Shown piece by piece: positions 28,200-37,224 of a stretch of DNA of 64,000 nt. The position numbers and the translations under genes are program-made. Below the pieces are notes generated by a model that saw nothing but the letters and a program-made list of their open reading frames with translations, was not told the DNA's origin and ran no database searches. The DNA lies in assembly GCF_003129565.1 (NCBI RefSeq), contig NZ_QETF01000008.1, forward strand, positions 62,001-126,000, read 5' to 3'. Source of the DNA: Salibaculum griseiflavum. GTDB lineage: Bacteria; Pseudomonadota; Alphaproteobacteria; Rhodobacterales; Rhodobacteraceae. Numbering within the stretch: position 1 is the stretch's first letter; the number at the start of each line of letters is the position of its first letter.

Positions 28200-28224
28200 A
28201 ACCCGGCCCAATGCGGGCCGGGTT
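28200..28224. promoter_or_regulatory. Intercistronic hairpin between the PhyH-like gene and iolB
   Basis: A perfect 10-bp stem AACCCGGCCC / GGGCCGGGTT with a 5-nt loop. No T-run follows in either direction. One of several similar hairpins between genes of this operon; probably an mRNA end-protection element. Confidence 0.5.
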
Positions 28225-28235
28225 CGGGTTTCGGG

Positions 28236-29417
28236 TCAGGCCGCCTGCCGCGCCTTCTGGTCGCTCAACGCCTGGGCGAACCGGTCGCTTGTCCAGCCCT
28301 CGTCCAGCGCCTGCCGCAGGACATCTGCCATGCTGGCCGGGGCCAGCCCGCCAATGGGCGGATCGGTGTCGAGGTTGGTGGGGAACGGGTAGCCCTCGGC
28401 GCAGGACGCGATGGCCGCGTCCAGTTCCGCGGCAGACATCGCCCCGCCCTGTTTCAGCTTCACCAGTTCGGGGAACAACGTCACGGACATGGCTTGCCGG
28501 TCCACGGCCTCCAGCGAGCGGCCCATGGAAGACGACACCTGCATCAGGTTCACCATCCGGTCGACATCCGCGCTCCGGTTTTCGCCTGCCGCATGGAACA
28601 GCGCCGGGTTGAAGAAGACCGCGTCGCCCTTTTCCAGCGGCACCTGCACATGGGCCTCTTCGAACCAGTCGCGGAAGCCCTCGTCGTGATAGGCCACGTA
28701 TCCCGGACCATAGGCCTGAGAGAACGGCAACAGCTTCGTCGGGCCACTTTCCACGGGCATGTCCACATGGGCCACCGCGCCTTGCAGCGTGAGCGTCGTC
28801 GAGACCTCGTGCACGTGGGCCGGGTAGCGCATCGCCTCCTCGGCGCTCATGAAGCCGAGGTGATAGTCGCGATGCGCGGTCTGCGCCTTGCCGCCGGGCC
28901 GCACCTGGTTGACCTGAGTGGTCATCTGGTAGTTCGGGCCCAGCCAGGCTTCGGCTGCCGCCGCGATGGACGCATTTCCGAAATAGAGCGCGAAGCCTTC
29001 AGGATCCTTCAGGCAGTGCTTTTGCAGCGAGTTCCAGATCCGGTCATTGGCCCCGGCGGCGGCGAAGTGGTCGCCCTTTCCCGCCGCGCTTTCGCGCTCC
29101 TCGGCGATGATCTGGCGGAACACATCGGAGGCCCGGTCGATCGGCGCGGTATCCGCATAGGCCCGTTTCAAGGCGATGACCCCGGCAGAGAACCGGAACA
29201 CATTGCCCCATTCCGTCAGCAGCGCATTTCGCCTGGCCGGATCGTCAAGGCTGGAACGCAACGCCTCCATGTCATAGACCGGCACGTTCTTCACGATCTC
29301 CGCCGCATGAGGCACCGCGTCCGCGGTGAGGTTCTGCGAGGTCAACACCTTGAATTCGTCCAGATCGCAGGACTCCCGGTCGAAATAGCCGACATACCCA
29401 AGTTCTCTGTTTACCAT
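28236..29417 (-). CDS. Phytanoyl-CoA dioxygenase-family oxygenase inside the iol operon
   Basis: A 393-aa Fe(II)/2-oxoglutarate oxygenase-fold protein. The iron triad is readable: His182 and Asp184 in TAHRDYHLGF and His275 in PALFHAAGENRS, with Arg281 as likely 2-oxoglutarate anchor. The ribosome site TAGGAGGATGTC is strong. Gene order iolE - this - iolB places a hydroxylase in an inositol operon where it is not a canonical member. It could oxidise or demethylate a modified inositol before it enters the pathway. Family call is firm, the role is inference. Confidence 0.85.
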   Translation of the reverse strand: MVNRELGYVGYFDRESCDLDEFKVLTSQNLTADAVPHAAEIVKNVPVYDMEALRSSLDDPARRNALLTEWGNVFRFSAGVIALKRAYADTAPIDRASDVFRQIIAEERESAAGKGDHFAAAGANDRIWNSLQKHCLKDPEGFALYFGNASIAAAAEAWLGPNYQMTTQVNQVRPGGKAQTAHRDYHLGFMSAEEAMRYPAHVHEVSTTLTLQGAVAHVDMPVESGPTKLLPFSQAYGPGYVAYHDEGFRDWFEEAHVQVPLEKGDAVFFNPALFHAAGENRSADVDRMVNLMQVSSSMGRSLEAVDRQAMSVTLFPELVKLKQGGAMSAAELDAAIASCAEGYPFPTNLDTDPPIGGLAPASMADVLRQALDEGWTSDRFAQALSDQKARQAA

Positions 29418-29449
29418 GACATCCTCCTACAGTTCATGGTTGCGGTGTT

Positions 29450-29464
29450 GACCCTGTGCGGGTC
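29450..29464. promoter_or_regulatory. Short intercistronic hairpin between iolE and the PhyH-like gene
   Basis: GACCC-tgtgc-GGGTC in the 56-bp gap after iolE. It is weak by itself, listed because perfect hairpins recur between the genes of this run. Confidence 0.3.
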
Positions 29465-29473
29465 GGTGAAAGC

Positions 29474-30376
29474 CTAATGCGTGATCTCCAGCCCGGAGCG
29501 GGTGCAGATTTCGCGCAGGTGCTCGTATCCCAGTTTGGAATACGCGTAGGGCGGCGCCTTGGCCGGGTCCTGCTCGGCCTCGACGACGATCCATCCCTGA
29601 TAGTCCATCGCCTTCAGCCGGTCGGTGATTGCCTGGAAGTCGATACAGCCCTCGGGATCACCTGGCACCGAGAAGACCCCGGCCGCAACTCCGTCAAGGA
29701 AACTGCGATCCTCGGCCCGGACCCAATCCAAAACCGGCTGGCGCACGTCCTTGACGTGAACGTGGCTAACCCGATCACCCCATTTGTCGAGCACCGCCAG
29801 CGGGTCGGCCCCGGCAAAATGCAGGTGCCCGGTATCATAGAGCAATGTCAGGTCGTCGGTGGAGCCTTCCATCAGCCAGTCGATATCCTCGGCGTCCTGC
29901 ACCATGGCCCCCATGTGATGGTGATAGGCCAGCCCGCACCCCCGGTCTGCGGCCCATTTCGCCAGCTCTGAAAGCTTCGCGCCGTAGGCCATGATCTCGT
30001 CGCGGGTCAGTTTCGGGCGGCGACTGACCGGAGTGCCCTGATCGCCCTGGATCGTGTTGGAACATTCCGCATAGACCACGCAAGGCGCCCCAAGGGCGGC
30101 GAACTGGTCCACCTGTTCGCGGATCGCGGCCTGTTCGGTGGCAAGGTCATTGACCATGAGGTTGCCGGAACACCAGCCGCCACACAGCGCCACGCCGTAG
30201 CGATCCAGATAGGCGCGCAGGCCTTCTGTGTCGGCCGGCATCCGGCGGCCGCGTTCGACACCGGAATAGCCGATGCGCGCGGCGTCTTCCATCGCGCCTT
30301 CGGTGGTGTAGGCCGCTGTCAGCTCTGGCAGGTCGTCATTCTGCCAGGCGATCAAGGAAATCCCGAGCTTGACCAT
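29474..30376 (-). CDS. iolE: Inosose dehydratase
   Basis: Dehydrates scyllo-inosose to the trihydroxycyclohexane-dione; 300-aa TIM-barrel metal enzyme. Typical IolE pieces are ISLIAWQNDDLPEL, AYHHHMGAMVQ, LLYDTGHLHFAG and SHVHVKDVR, which carry the metal-binding acids and histidines. The ATG at 30376 shares one base with the iolD stop (TGATG), so reinitiation is likely; a TTG three bases before it is the less likely alternative. Confidence 0.94.
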   Translation of the reverse strand: MVKLGISLIAWQNDDLPELTAAYTTEGAMEDAARIGYSGVERGRRMPADTEGLRAYLDRYGVALCGGWCSGNLMVNDLATEQAAIREQVDQFAALGAPCVVYAECSNTIQGDQGTPVSRRPKLTRDEIMAYGAKLSELAKWAADRGCGLAYHHHMGAMVQDAEDIDWLMEGSTDDLTLLYDTGHLHFAGADPLAVLDKWGDRVSHVHVKDVRQPVLDWVRAEDRSFLDGVAAGVFSVPGDPEGCIDFQAITDRLKAMDYQGWIVVEAEQDPAKAPPYAYSKLGYEHLREICTRSGLEITH

Positions 30377-32205
30377 CAATCGGCCCTTTGCAGTTTCTTG
30401 TTGGCCTCGTAGCGGGCGCGGGCCTCATTGACCTCGGCCCGGTCCGAGACTTCGGGCGTGCCGACCTCCCACCATGTGCCGCCGGGTTCGGTGCTGGGAT
30501 AGGGGTCGGTGTCGATGACGACGACATAGGGCCCTTTGATGTCGTGGCGCTTGGCCAGCGCCTCTTCCAGCTCTACTATACTGGCGACCTTGAGCGCGGT
30601 CGCGCCCATGGCCTCGGCATGTTTGGCAAAGTCGATATTGGAATTCTCGCCGCCGACAGCGTGCTCCAGCAGGCAATTGAACTCGGCCCCGCCAGTGCCC
30701 ATCTGCAACCGGTTGATGCAGCCGAAGCCCCGGTTGTCGGTCACGACCACGGTAAAGTCGACGCCCATCATCGCCGCTGTCGCCATTTCCGAGTTGGCCA
30801 TCATGTAGGTGCCATCGCCGGTAAAACAGATCACGTCGGCCGACGGATCGGCCATCTTGATCCCCATGGCACCGGGGATCTCGTACCCCATGCAGGAAAA
30901 GCCGTATTCCATGTGGTAGCTGCCCGGTTTGCCAGCCTTCCACAGCTTGTGCAGCTCGCCCGGCATGGTGCCGGCGGCGCACATGGCGACGGTGTTCTCA
31001 CCCGCCTGCCGCTGGACGGCGCCCACGACCTGCATATCGGTCGGCAGCTGGTTGCCCTCGGGCGCATCGGTGATCGGGTCCACCTTGGCGAACCACGCAT
31101 CCTTCAACCCATCCACGCCCGCAGGCGCCTTATGATCGCCAAGCGCCGCGCCCAGTTCCTCAAGCCCGACCCGCGCGTCAGCCACCAGCGGCTGCGCATT
31201 GTGCTTCATCGCGTCGTAGGCGGCCACGTTCAGGCAGGCGATGCGGCGTTCGGGATTGGCGAAAAGGCCCCAGCTGCCAGTGGTGAAGTCCTGGAACCGT
31301 GTGCCCACGCCCAGAACCAGATCGGCCTCGGCGCAGACGGTATTCGCAGGCTCGCCGCCGGTCACGCCGATGGGGCCGAGGTTCAGGAGATGGTCCCAGG
31401 GCAGCGCGGATTTGCCCGCCTGCGTCTCGGTGACGGGGATGTTGTGGGCCTCGGCAAAAGTTTTCAGTGTTTCGGTCGCGCCGGAATAATGCACGCCGCC
31501 GCCCGCGACGATCACCGGGCGCTTGGCCGCGCGGACCAGGTCCGCCATGGCCGCCAGCTCTGCCTCATCAGGGCGGATGCGGCGCGGGCGCCAGACCTTT
31601 GGTTCAAAGAAGCTGACAGGGTAATCATAGGCCTCGGCCTGCACATCCTGGCACAGCGACAGCGTCACCGGTCCGCATTCCGCCGGGTCGGTCATGGTGC
31701 GGAAGGCGCGCGGCAACGCCGTCAACAGATGTTCGGGCCGGGTGATCCGGTCGAAGTAGCGGCTGACCGTCTTGAACGTGTCATTCACGCCGGCGGTACC
31801 ATCGGCCGGGTTCTCGATCTGCTGCAAGACCGGGTCGGGGCCGCGATTGGCGAACACATCGCCGGGCAGGAACAGCACCGGCAGCCGGTTCACATGGGCC
31901 AGCGCGGCGGCCGTCACCATGTTCGTCGCCCCCGGCCCGATGGACGAGGTCACCGCCATCGCCCTCTTGCGCCGCAATTGCTTGGCATAGGCAATGGCGC
32001 AATGGGCCATGGTCTGTTCGTTGTGGCCCCGGTAGGTCGGCAGCACGTCCTGCGCCGGGTAGAGCGCCTCGCCCAGCCCGGCCACGTTGCCATGGCCGAA
32101 GATCGCCCAGCACCCGGCGATGAAGGTGTCACCCTCTTCGTTCTTCTGCGCGGCGATGTATTTCACCAAAGCCTGCGCGGCCGTCAGTCGGATCGTTTTC
32201 GTCAT
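30376..32205 (-). CDS. iolD: 3D-trihydroxycyclohexane-1,2-dione hydrolase (ThDP enzyme)
   Basis: Opens the cyclitol ring to 5-deoxyglucuronate using thiamine diphosphate; 609 aa. The ThDP motif is intact (CFTGDGTYMMANSEMATAA to VVTDNRGFGCINR). The N-terminal half has the acetolactate-synthase-like fold with IAGCWAIFGHGNVAGLGEAL. Start ATG at 32205 overlaps iolC's stop in ATGA. It is the only ring-opening hydrolase in the window, so the second cyclitol cluster must share it. Confidence 0.96.
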   Translation of the reverse strand: MTKTIRLTAAQALVKYIAAQKNEEGDTFIAGCWAIFGHGNVAGLGEALYPAQDVLPTYRGHNEQTMAHCAIAYAKQLRRKRAMAVTSSIGPGATNMVTAAALAHVNRLPVLFLPGDVFANRGPDPVLQQIENPADGTAGVNDTFKTVSRYFDRITRPEHLLTALPRAFRTMTDPAECGPVTLSLCQDVQAEAYDYPVSFFEPKVWRPRRIRPDEAELAAMADLVRAAKRPVIVAGGGVHYSGATETLKTFAEAHNIPVTETQAGKSALPWDHLLNLGPIGVTGGEPANTVCAEADLVLGVGTRFQDFTTGSWGLFANPERRIACLNVAAYDAMKHNAQPLVADARVGLEELGAALGDHKAPAGVDGLKDAWFAKVDPITDAPEGNQLPTDMQVVGAVQRQAGENTVAMCAAGTMPGELHKLWKAGKPGSYHMEYGFSCMGYEIPGAMGIKMADPSADVICFTGDGTYMMANSEMATAAMMGVDFTVVVTDNRGFGCINRLQMGTGGAEFNCLLEHAVGGENSNIDFAKHAEAMGATALKVASIVELEEALAKRHDIKGPYVVVIDTDPYPSTEPGGTWWEVGTPEVSDRAEVNEARARYEANKKLQRAD

Positions 32206-34100
32206 GTCGCGGCCTCCCGTGCCGTATCCCATATCTCACAAAGACGCGCATATCGGTCGGCCATCTGCGCAACCGCGTCGGCGTCGCTCATCTCACCTTT
32301 CATCCAGGCCCGGGCCGCATCACCAAAGATCGTCCGGCCCACGGCAAAGCCCTTGACCAGCGGCTGTTTCGCGGCCAGCGCAAAGCTCTCCGCCAACTCC
32401 GCCTCGGGCGCATCCAGCCCCAGCACCACGATACCGCGCGTGCGCGGGTCGTTGCGCTCGATCGCGTCCACCGCATTCTGCCAAGCCTGTTCCGTCTTGA
32501 ACGGCTCCAGCTTCCACCAGTCGGGGTAGACGCCCGCGTCATAAAACATCTGGATCAAGGTCGCTGTGGTGTCGTCATCCACCGGCCCGACCTTGGACGG
32601 GATGACCTCCAACAGAAACTCCAGCCCGTTGCGCCGGGCGGCAGTGAACAGGCGCTTGACCCGCGCCACCTGCATCTTGCGGTTTTTGCCGTCATCGTCC
32701 GGGTGGCAGAAGACCAAGAGCTTGACCACGTTTTCCCGCGCCCATTCGCGCAAGCCCCCCAGGTCCTCGCCCAGCTCCGGTTCAAATGCGATGGGCCGCG
32801 AGCCGGGCAATTCGCACGGCCGCCCGATCCAGAGACCTGACCCGCTGGCGCGATGCAACGCCGAACGCCCGATCCGGTTGTCGCACAGGATGCCATAGCC
32901 CCCCTGCCCGTTCTGGACCTTGAGCGCCGCATCAAGGCAGAGTTCCTTGAAGGCCGCGCCCTTCTCGGGCGTGTAGCCCGGCATCTCTTCCAGTTGCAGC
33001 CGGTGGTCAAAGGCAAAGGTCCGCACCGTGGACCAGTCGCCCTTGCGGTTCGTCGCCCAATGCACCTGTTCCAGTTCCGCGTCATTGCGCAGGTCCGGGC
33101 GCACGATCCCGCGCTCGAAGAAGAACTGCAGCTCCTCCCAGCTGGGATAGGCGGGCGTGCAGCCGTGGCGACTGACCGCGAAGGCCCCGCAGGCATTGGC
33201 GTATTTCAAGGCTGTGGGCCAGTCCTCGCCATCGAGCCAGCCCTTCAGCAGCCCCGAGAAGAAGCCATCGCCCGCGCCCAGCACGTTGAACACCTCGATG
33301 GGGAAGCCCGGGCCGGTCTGGCCGTCGTCCAGGCTGTTGGGAATGGCGCCTTCGAAGGCCACCGCCCCCGCCGCGCCGCGCTTGCAGACCAGCGTGGCAT
33401 CACTGACCTTCCGCACCGCGCGCAAAGCTTCGATCGTGTCGGTCGAGCCACCCGCGATGTGGAACTCTTCTTCCGTCCCGACGATCAGGTCGAAGTAGTG
33501 TAGCGTCGCCATCAGCTTTTCGGTAACGGCGGCGCTTTCCACGAAGCGGCTCTCGCCGTCGCCATGGCCGGCCACGCCCCAGAGGTTCGGGCGGTAGTCG
33601 ATATCCAGCGCCGTCTTCACCCCGTTCTTACGGGCCAGTTCCAGTGCCTTGATGACGGCGGCGCGGGTGCGTTCATGGCTCAGATGCGTGCCCGTGGGCA
33701 CGATGGCCCGGGCCGAGGCGATATAGCCTTCGTCGATATCCTCTTCACACAGCGCCATGTCCGCGCAGTTCTCGCGGTAGAAAATCAGAGGAAACTGCTC
33801 CTCGTCGCGGATGCCAAGGATCACCAGCGCGGTCAGCCGCTCCGGGTCCGTCCTGACGCCCTGCACATCCACCCCCTCGCGCAGCAGCTGCTCGCGGATG
33901 AAGCGGCCCATATGCTCGTCGCCCACGCGGGTGATCAGGCCCGATTTCAACCCCAGCCGCGCGGTGCCGCAGGCGATGTTCGTCGGAGAGCCGCCGATAT
34001 ACTTGTCGAAGGATCCCATATCCTCCAACCGGCCGCCAACTTGCGTGCCGTAGAGATCAACGCCCGCGCGCCCTATGGTAATGACGTCCAGCTTGGTCAT
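32202..34100 (-). CDS. iolC: 5-dehydro-2-deoxygluconokinase fused to DUF2090 aldolase-like domain
   Basis: A 632-aa two-domain protein. Residues ~1-325 are a PfkB-family kinase (IGRAGVDLYGTQVGG, YIGGSPTNIACGTARLGL, FNVLGAGDGFFSGLLKG with the catalytic aspartate) that phosphorylates 2-deoxy-5-keto-gluconate. Residues ~330-632 are a DUF2090 domain (VKLLVFCHPDDDGKNRKMQ, FAVGRTIFGDAARAWM) with an aldolase-like barrel. It probably replaces the separate IolJ aldolase and yields DHAP and malonate semialdehyde. This fusion is common in proteobacteria. ATGA overlap with iolD. Confidence 0.93.
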   Translation of the reverse strand: MTKLDVITIGRAGVDLYGTQVGGRLEDMGSFDKYIGGSPTNIACGTARLGLKSGLITRVGDEHMGRFIREQLLREGVDVQGVRTDPERLTALVILGIRDEEQFPLIFYRENCADMALCEEDIDEGYIASARAIVPTGTHLSHERTRAAVIKALELARKNGVKTALDIDYRPNLWGVAGHGDGESRFVESAAVTEKLMATLHYFDLIVGTEEEFHIAGGSTDTIEALRAVRKVSDATLVCKRGAAGAVAFEGAIPNSLDDGQTGPGFPIEVFNVLGAGDGFFSGLLKGWLDGEDWPTALKYANACGAFAVSRHGCTPAYPSWEELQFFFERGIVRPDLRNDAELEQVHWATNRKGDWSTVRTFAFDHRLQLEEMPGYTPEKGAAFKELCLDAALKVQNGQGGYGILCDNRIGRSALHRASGSGLWIGRPCELPGSRPIAFEPELGEDLGGLREWARENVVKLLVFCHPDDDGKNRKMQVARVKRLFTAARRNGLEFLLEVIPSKVGPVDDDTTATLIQMFYDAGVYPDWWKLEPFKTEQAWQNAVDAIERNDPRTRGIVVLGLDAPEAELAESFALAAKQPLVKGFAVGRTIFGDAARAWMKGEMSDADAVAQMADRYARLCEIWDTAREAAT

Positions 34101-34103
34101 GGA

Positions 34104-35108
34104 TCAGCCCAGCACCTCGGAGAGCTTCACCGCGCGGCCCTCTTCAACCGATTTCACAGCCGCATCGGCGAGCGCCAGCGCCATCATGCCGTCATGGCCC
34201 GTGGTTGGTGTGGCGGCCCCATCGGCCACGGCAGCAACGAACGCCGCGATTTCATTGGCATAGGCCGCCGTGTAGCGGGTCATGAAGAAATTCAGCAGCG
34301 GCGGGCGAGAGAACCCGTCGGCCCCGGCCATGTCGATATTGGCCTCATGCTGGTTGCGGGCCGCGACCATTCCCGCGGAGCCAAGCACCTCGATCCGCTG
34401 GTCGTAGCCATAGGCGGCGCGGCGGGAATTGGTGATGATCGCCTGTTTGCCGCTAGCCGTTTGCAGGATGACATTGACGCTGTCGAAATCACCCAGCTTG
34501 CCGATCTCGGGATCGGTCAGCACGGCGCCGGTCGCCACGACGCTGTCCACCTCTTCTCCAAGCAGCCAGCGGGCTACGTCGAAGTCATGGATCGTCATAT
34601 CGCGGAAGATCCCGCCAGAGCGTTTGATGTAGTCGGCGGGCGGCGCACCGGGGTCGCGGCTGATAACGGTGACCATCTCCACATCGCCGACCTGGCCCGC
34701 GTCGATCGCCGATTTCACAGCCATGAAGTCAGGGTCGAACCGGCGGTTAAAGCCGACCATGAGCGTCGCGTTTTCGGACTCGACGACCTTCAGGCAGTCC
34801 CGCACGCGGGCCAGGGACAGGTCGATCGGCTTCTCGGAGAACACAGCCTTTCCGGCCTTTGCGAACTGCTCGATCAGGTCCGCATGGGTGTCCGTGGGCG
34901 TGCAGATTACCACCGCATCCACATCGTCACTGGCGGCGATTTCGTCGATGCTGCGGATGTCGCAGCCATGGGCGTCCTGCATCGCCTTTGCGGCCTCGGC
35001 AAAGGGCTCGGCCACGGCGACCAGGGTCGCGCCCGGCACGCTGGCGATGGCTGTTGCGTGGACCTGGCCGATGCGGCCCGCGCCCAGAACTGCAAATCTA
35101 ACTGTCAT
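34104..35108 (-). CDS. iolG: myo-Inositol 2-dehydrogenase
   Basis: Oxidises myo-inositol to scyllo-inosose with NAD+; 334-aa Gfo/Idh/MocA-family enzyme. Rossmann motif FAVLGAGRIGQVHA at the start, the catalytic lysine in VFSEKPIDLSL, and the Asp/His pair in GGIFRDMTIHDFDVARWLL. It is three bases upstream of iolC and directly after the ABC ATPase, so uptake and first oxidation are co-expressed. Confidence 0.92.
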   Translation of the reverse strand: MTVRFAVLGAGRIGQVHATAIASVPGATLVAVAEPFAEAAKAMQDAHGCDIRSIDEIAASDDVDAVVICTPTDTHADLIEQFAKAGKAVFSEKPIDLSLARVRDCLKVVESENATLMVGFNRRFDPDFMAVKSAIDAGQVGDVEMVTVISRDPGAPPADYIKRSGGIFRDMTIHDFDVARWLLGEEVDSVVATGAVLTDPEIGKLGDFDSVNVILQTASGKQAIITNSRRAAYGYDQRIEVLGSAGMVAARNQHEANIDMAGADGFSRPPLLNFFMTRYTAAYANEIAAFVAAVADGAATPTTGHDGMMALALADAAVKSVEEGRAVKLSEVLG

Positions 35109-35199
35109 GTCTTGTCTTTCGCTCTACGGGGACACACCCCGTTTCATTTCGAATTGGATTGCGTGCCGGAAAGCCTGTCAGGTCCGGCTTGGTCAGGGC

Positions 35200-35223
35200 G
35201 GGGCGGGCCATAAGGCCCGCCCC
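35200..35223. promoter_or_regulatory. Intercistronic hairpin between ABC ATPase gene and iolG
   Basis: A perfect 10-bp stem GGGGCGGGCC / GGCCCGCCCC with loop ATAA, in the 120-bp gap after the ATPase stop. It could attenuate read-through from the transport genes into iolG, or protect the transport mRNA; there is no T-run. Confidence 0.5.
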
Positions 35224-35228
35224 CCAGA

Positions 35229-36032
35229 TCAGGTCACGCCTTCGACATCATATTCGGGCTGGGTCTTGGCGCCGGTGATATAGGCCACCACGTCCTGCCC
35301 GTCGGTCTCGTCGCGGTTCAGGTTGGCCACGATCCTGCCGCGGCGGAACACCACGATCCGGTCCACAAGGTCCATGACCTGCCGCATGTTGTGGCTGATC
35401 AGGATCAGGGGTTCGCCCTGCTCCTTGAGGGTGCGGATGATGTTTTCCACCTGCGCGGTTTCCTGCACCCCAAGCGCCGCCGTGGGTTCGTCCATGATGG
35501 TCAGCTTGGAATGGAAACTGGCCGTCCGGGCAATGGCGACGCATTGGCGCTGGCCGCCCGACATGTTCTGGATCGTGTTGCGGATATTGGGGATCTTCAC
35601 CCCGGTTTTCTGCAACGCGTCCAGCGTATCCTGCCGCATCCCCTTGTAGTCGAGGAACCGGAAGGGCCCGAGCCAGTTCATGAAGGTCTTTTCCCGGCCC
35701 AGGAACAGGTTGTCGGGGACGTCCAGGTGATCGGCCAGTGCCAAAGTCTGGAACACCGCCTCGATCCCCGCCTTGCGGGCGTCAAGCGGGCCGTCGAAAT
35801 GCACCGGGTGCCCGTCGAAGATGACCTCGCCCCGCGTGCGCTGCTCGACCCCGGTGATCTGGCGCACGAAGGTGGATTTACCGGCCCCGTTATCGCCCAT
35901 GATCGCCACGTGTTCACCCTTGCGCAGGATGAAATCAGCCCCTTCCAGCGCGTGGACACCGCCGTAATGCTTGGTCAGGTCCCGGGTTTCGAGGATGATG
36001 TCGCCCATGTCGTGAAGTTCGATACCACTCAT
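35229..36032 (-). CDS. Sugar ABC transporter ATP-binding protein (single domain)
   Basis: A 267-aa ATPase with Walker A GDNGAGKSTFV, signature MSGGQRQCVAIAR and Walker B LTIMDEPTAALG. Ribose/xylose-type importers often use a double-length ATPase; this is the single-domain form found in FrcA-like systems. I start it at ATG 36032 (MSGIEL), behind a GGAGGAGAAAG site. With the permease and binding protein it forms an importer, presumably for inositol given the adjacent iolG. Confidence 0.92.
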   Translation of the reverse strand: MSGIELHDMGDIILETRDLTKHYGGVHALEGADFILRKGEHVAIMGDNGAGKSTFVRQITGVEQRTRGEVIFDGHPVHFDGPLDARKAGIEAVFQTLALADHLDVPDNLFLGREKTFMNWLGPFRFLDYKGMRQDTLDALQKTGVKIPNIRNTIQNMSGGQRQCVAIARTASFHSKLTIMDEPTAALGVQETAQVENIIRTLKEQGEPLILISHNMRQVMDLVDRIVVFRRGRIVANLNRDETDGQDVVAYITGAKTQPEYDVEGVT

Positions 36033-36049
36033 TGCTTTCTCCTCCTCGC

Positions 36050-37132
36050 TCAGGACCGTGACGCGGCGCGTTGTTGCCGCCACTGGTCAAGGACGACCGC
36101 CCCGATGATGATCGCGCCCATGGCCATCAACTGGAAATAGGCGTCGAGTTTCACATAGGTGAAGCCGGACTGGATGACGCCGAAGACCATGGCGCCGAGA
36201 ACGGTGCCGATGATCGAGCCGCGTCCGCCGGTCAGGCTGATGCCGCCGATCACGGCCATTGCGATGGCGAAAAGTTCATAGAACAGGCCCATGCCCGATT
36301 GCGCCGTCAGGTTCTTGGAGCTCAGCACGATGGCCGCGAACGCCGCCAGCATGGAGGCGATCATGTAGACCAGAACCTTGTGGCGCTTGACGTTGATCCC
36401 CGACATGCGCGCCGCGTCCTCGTTCGAGCCGATGGCATAGGTATGCTTGCCATAGACCGTGTAGCGCAGCAGCACGTGGCAAAGGATCGCCAGCAGGATG
36501 AACCAGATCACCGGCATCATACCCGAGCCGATCCAGGCATAGGCCTCGGTCGGGAAGGAGACCGGCTGGCCACGGGTCCACCATTGGGCAATACCGCGAC
36601 AGATCAGGAACATGCCCAATGTCGCGATGAAAGGGGGAATACGGGTGAAGGCGATGAAGGTGCCATTGATCGCCCCGATCATGGCGCCGAAGGCCAAGCC
36701 CACGATGATCGGCACGATGATCGGCAGGTCAAAGGCCCATGGACCGAACACCGCCTTGGGGTTCGGGTTGCCGTTGACCAGTTCGGTCTGGGCAAAGGAC
36801 ATGACGATCATCGCCGTTGCAGCAACCAGCGGCCCCGAGGACAGGTCGATCCCGCCCGAGATGATGACCTGCGTCACGCCAAGCGAGATGATCCCGATGA
36901 TCGCCACCTGCAGGATGATGATGCGCAGGCGTGCCTCGTTGAAGATTGTGTCAAAGCGATCCTGAGTGTCGAACAGGAAGCTTTGCCCGTTCATGTAGGG
37001 CAGGATCTGCCCCAAGGCCTCGAAAATCGCGACGATCAGGATCAGCGCGATGAAAATGTTGAATTCATTAGGCCAGGCCTTCTTCGATTTGTCGTATTTC
37101 AGCCCGCCGATACCGTCCGATTGCTGCGCCAT
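36050..37132 (-). CDS. Sugar ABC transporter permease (RbsC/XylH type)
   Basis: A 360-aa membrane permease with about 8-10 hydrophobic segments. The family motif SGGIDLSSGPLVAATAM is present, as is NGTFIAFTRIPPFIATLG. It ends 17 bp before the ATPase start. An N-terminal cytosolic tail of about 25 residues precedes the first segment. Likely part of the inositol importer. Confidence 0.92.
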   Translation of the reverse strand: MAQQSDGIGGLKYDKSKKAWPNEFNIFIALILIVAIFEALGQILPYMNGQSFLFDTQDRFDTIFNEARLRIIILQVAIIGIISLGVTQVIISGGIDLSSGPLVAATAMIVMSFAQTELVNGNPNPKAVFGPWAFDLPIIVPIIVGLAFGAMIGAINGTFIAFTRIPPFIATLGMFLICRGIAQWWTRGQPVSFPTEAYAWIGSGMMPVIWFILLAILCHVLLRYTVYGKHTYAIGSNEDAARMSGINVKRHKVLVYMIASMLAAFAAIVLSSKNLTAQSGMGLFYELFAIAMAVIGGISLTGGRGSIIGTVLGAMVFGVIQSGFTYVKLDAYFQLMAMGAIIIGAVVLDQWRQQRAASRS

Positions 37133-37185
37133 GCTTGGCTCCCCTCATGGTCTTGTCTTGCGACCCCTGCCCGCATGGCAGGACT

Positions 37186-37211
37186 GGGCAGGGCGCCGCT
37201 GCGCCCTGCCC
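37186..37211. promoter_or_regulatory. Intercistronic hairpin after the binding-protein gene
   Basis: A perfect 11-bp stem GGGCAGGGCGC / GCGCCCTGCCC with loop CGCT, just after the binding-protein stop. A stable 3' hairpin at this place is the classic way to give excess binding protein over permease by protecting its mRNA. Confidence 0.6.
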
Positions 37212-37224
37212 TCACGCGGATGGA

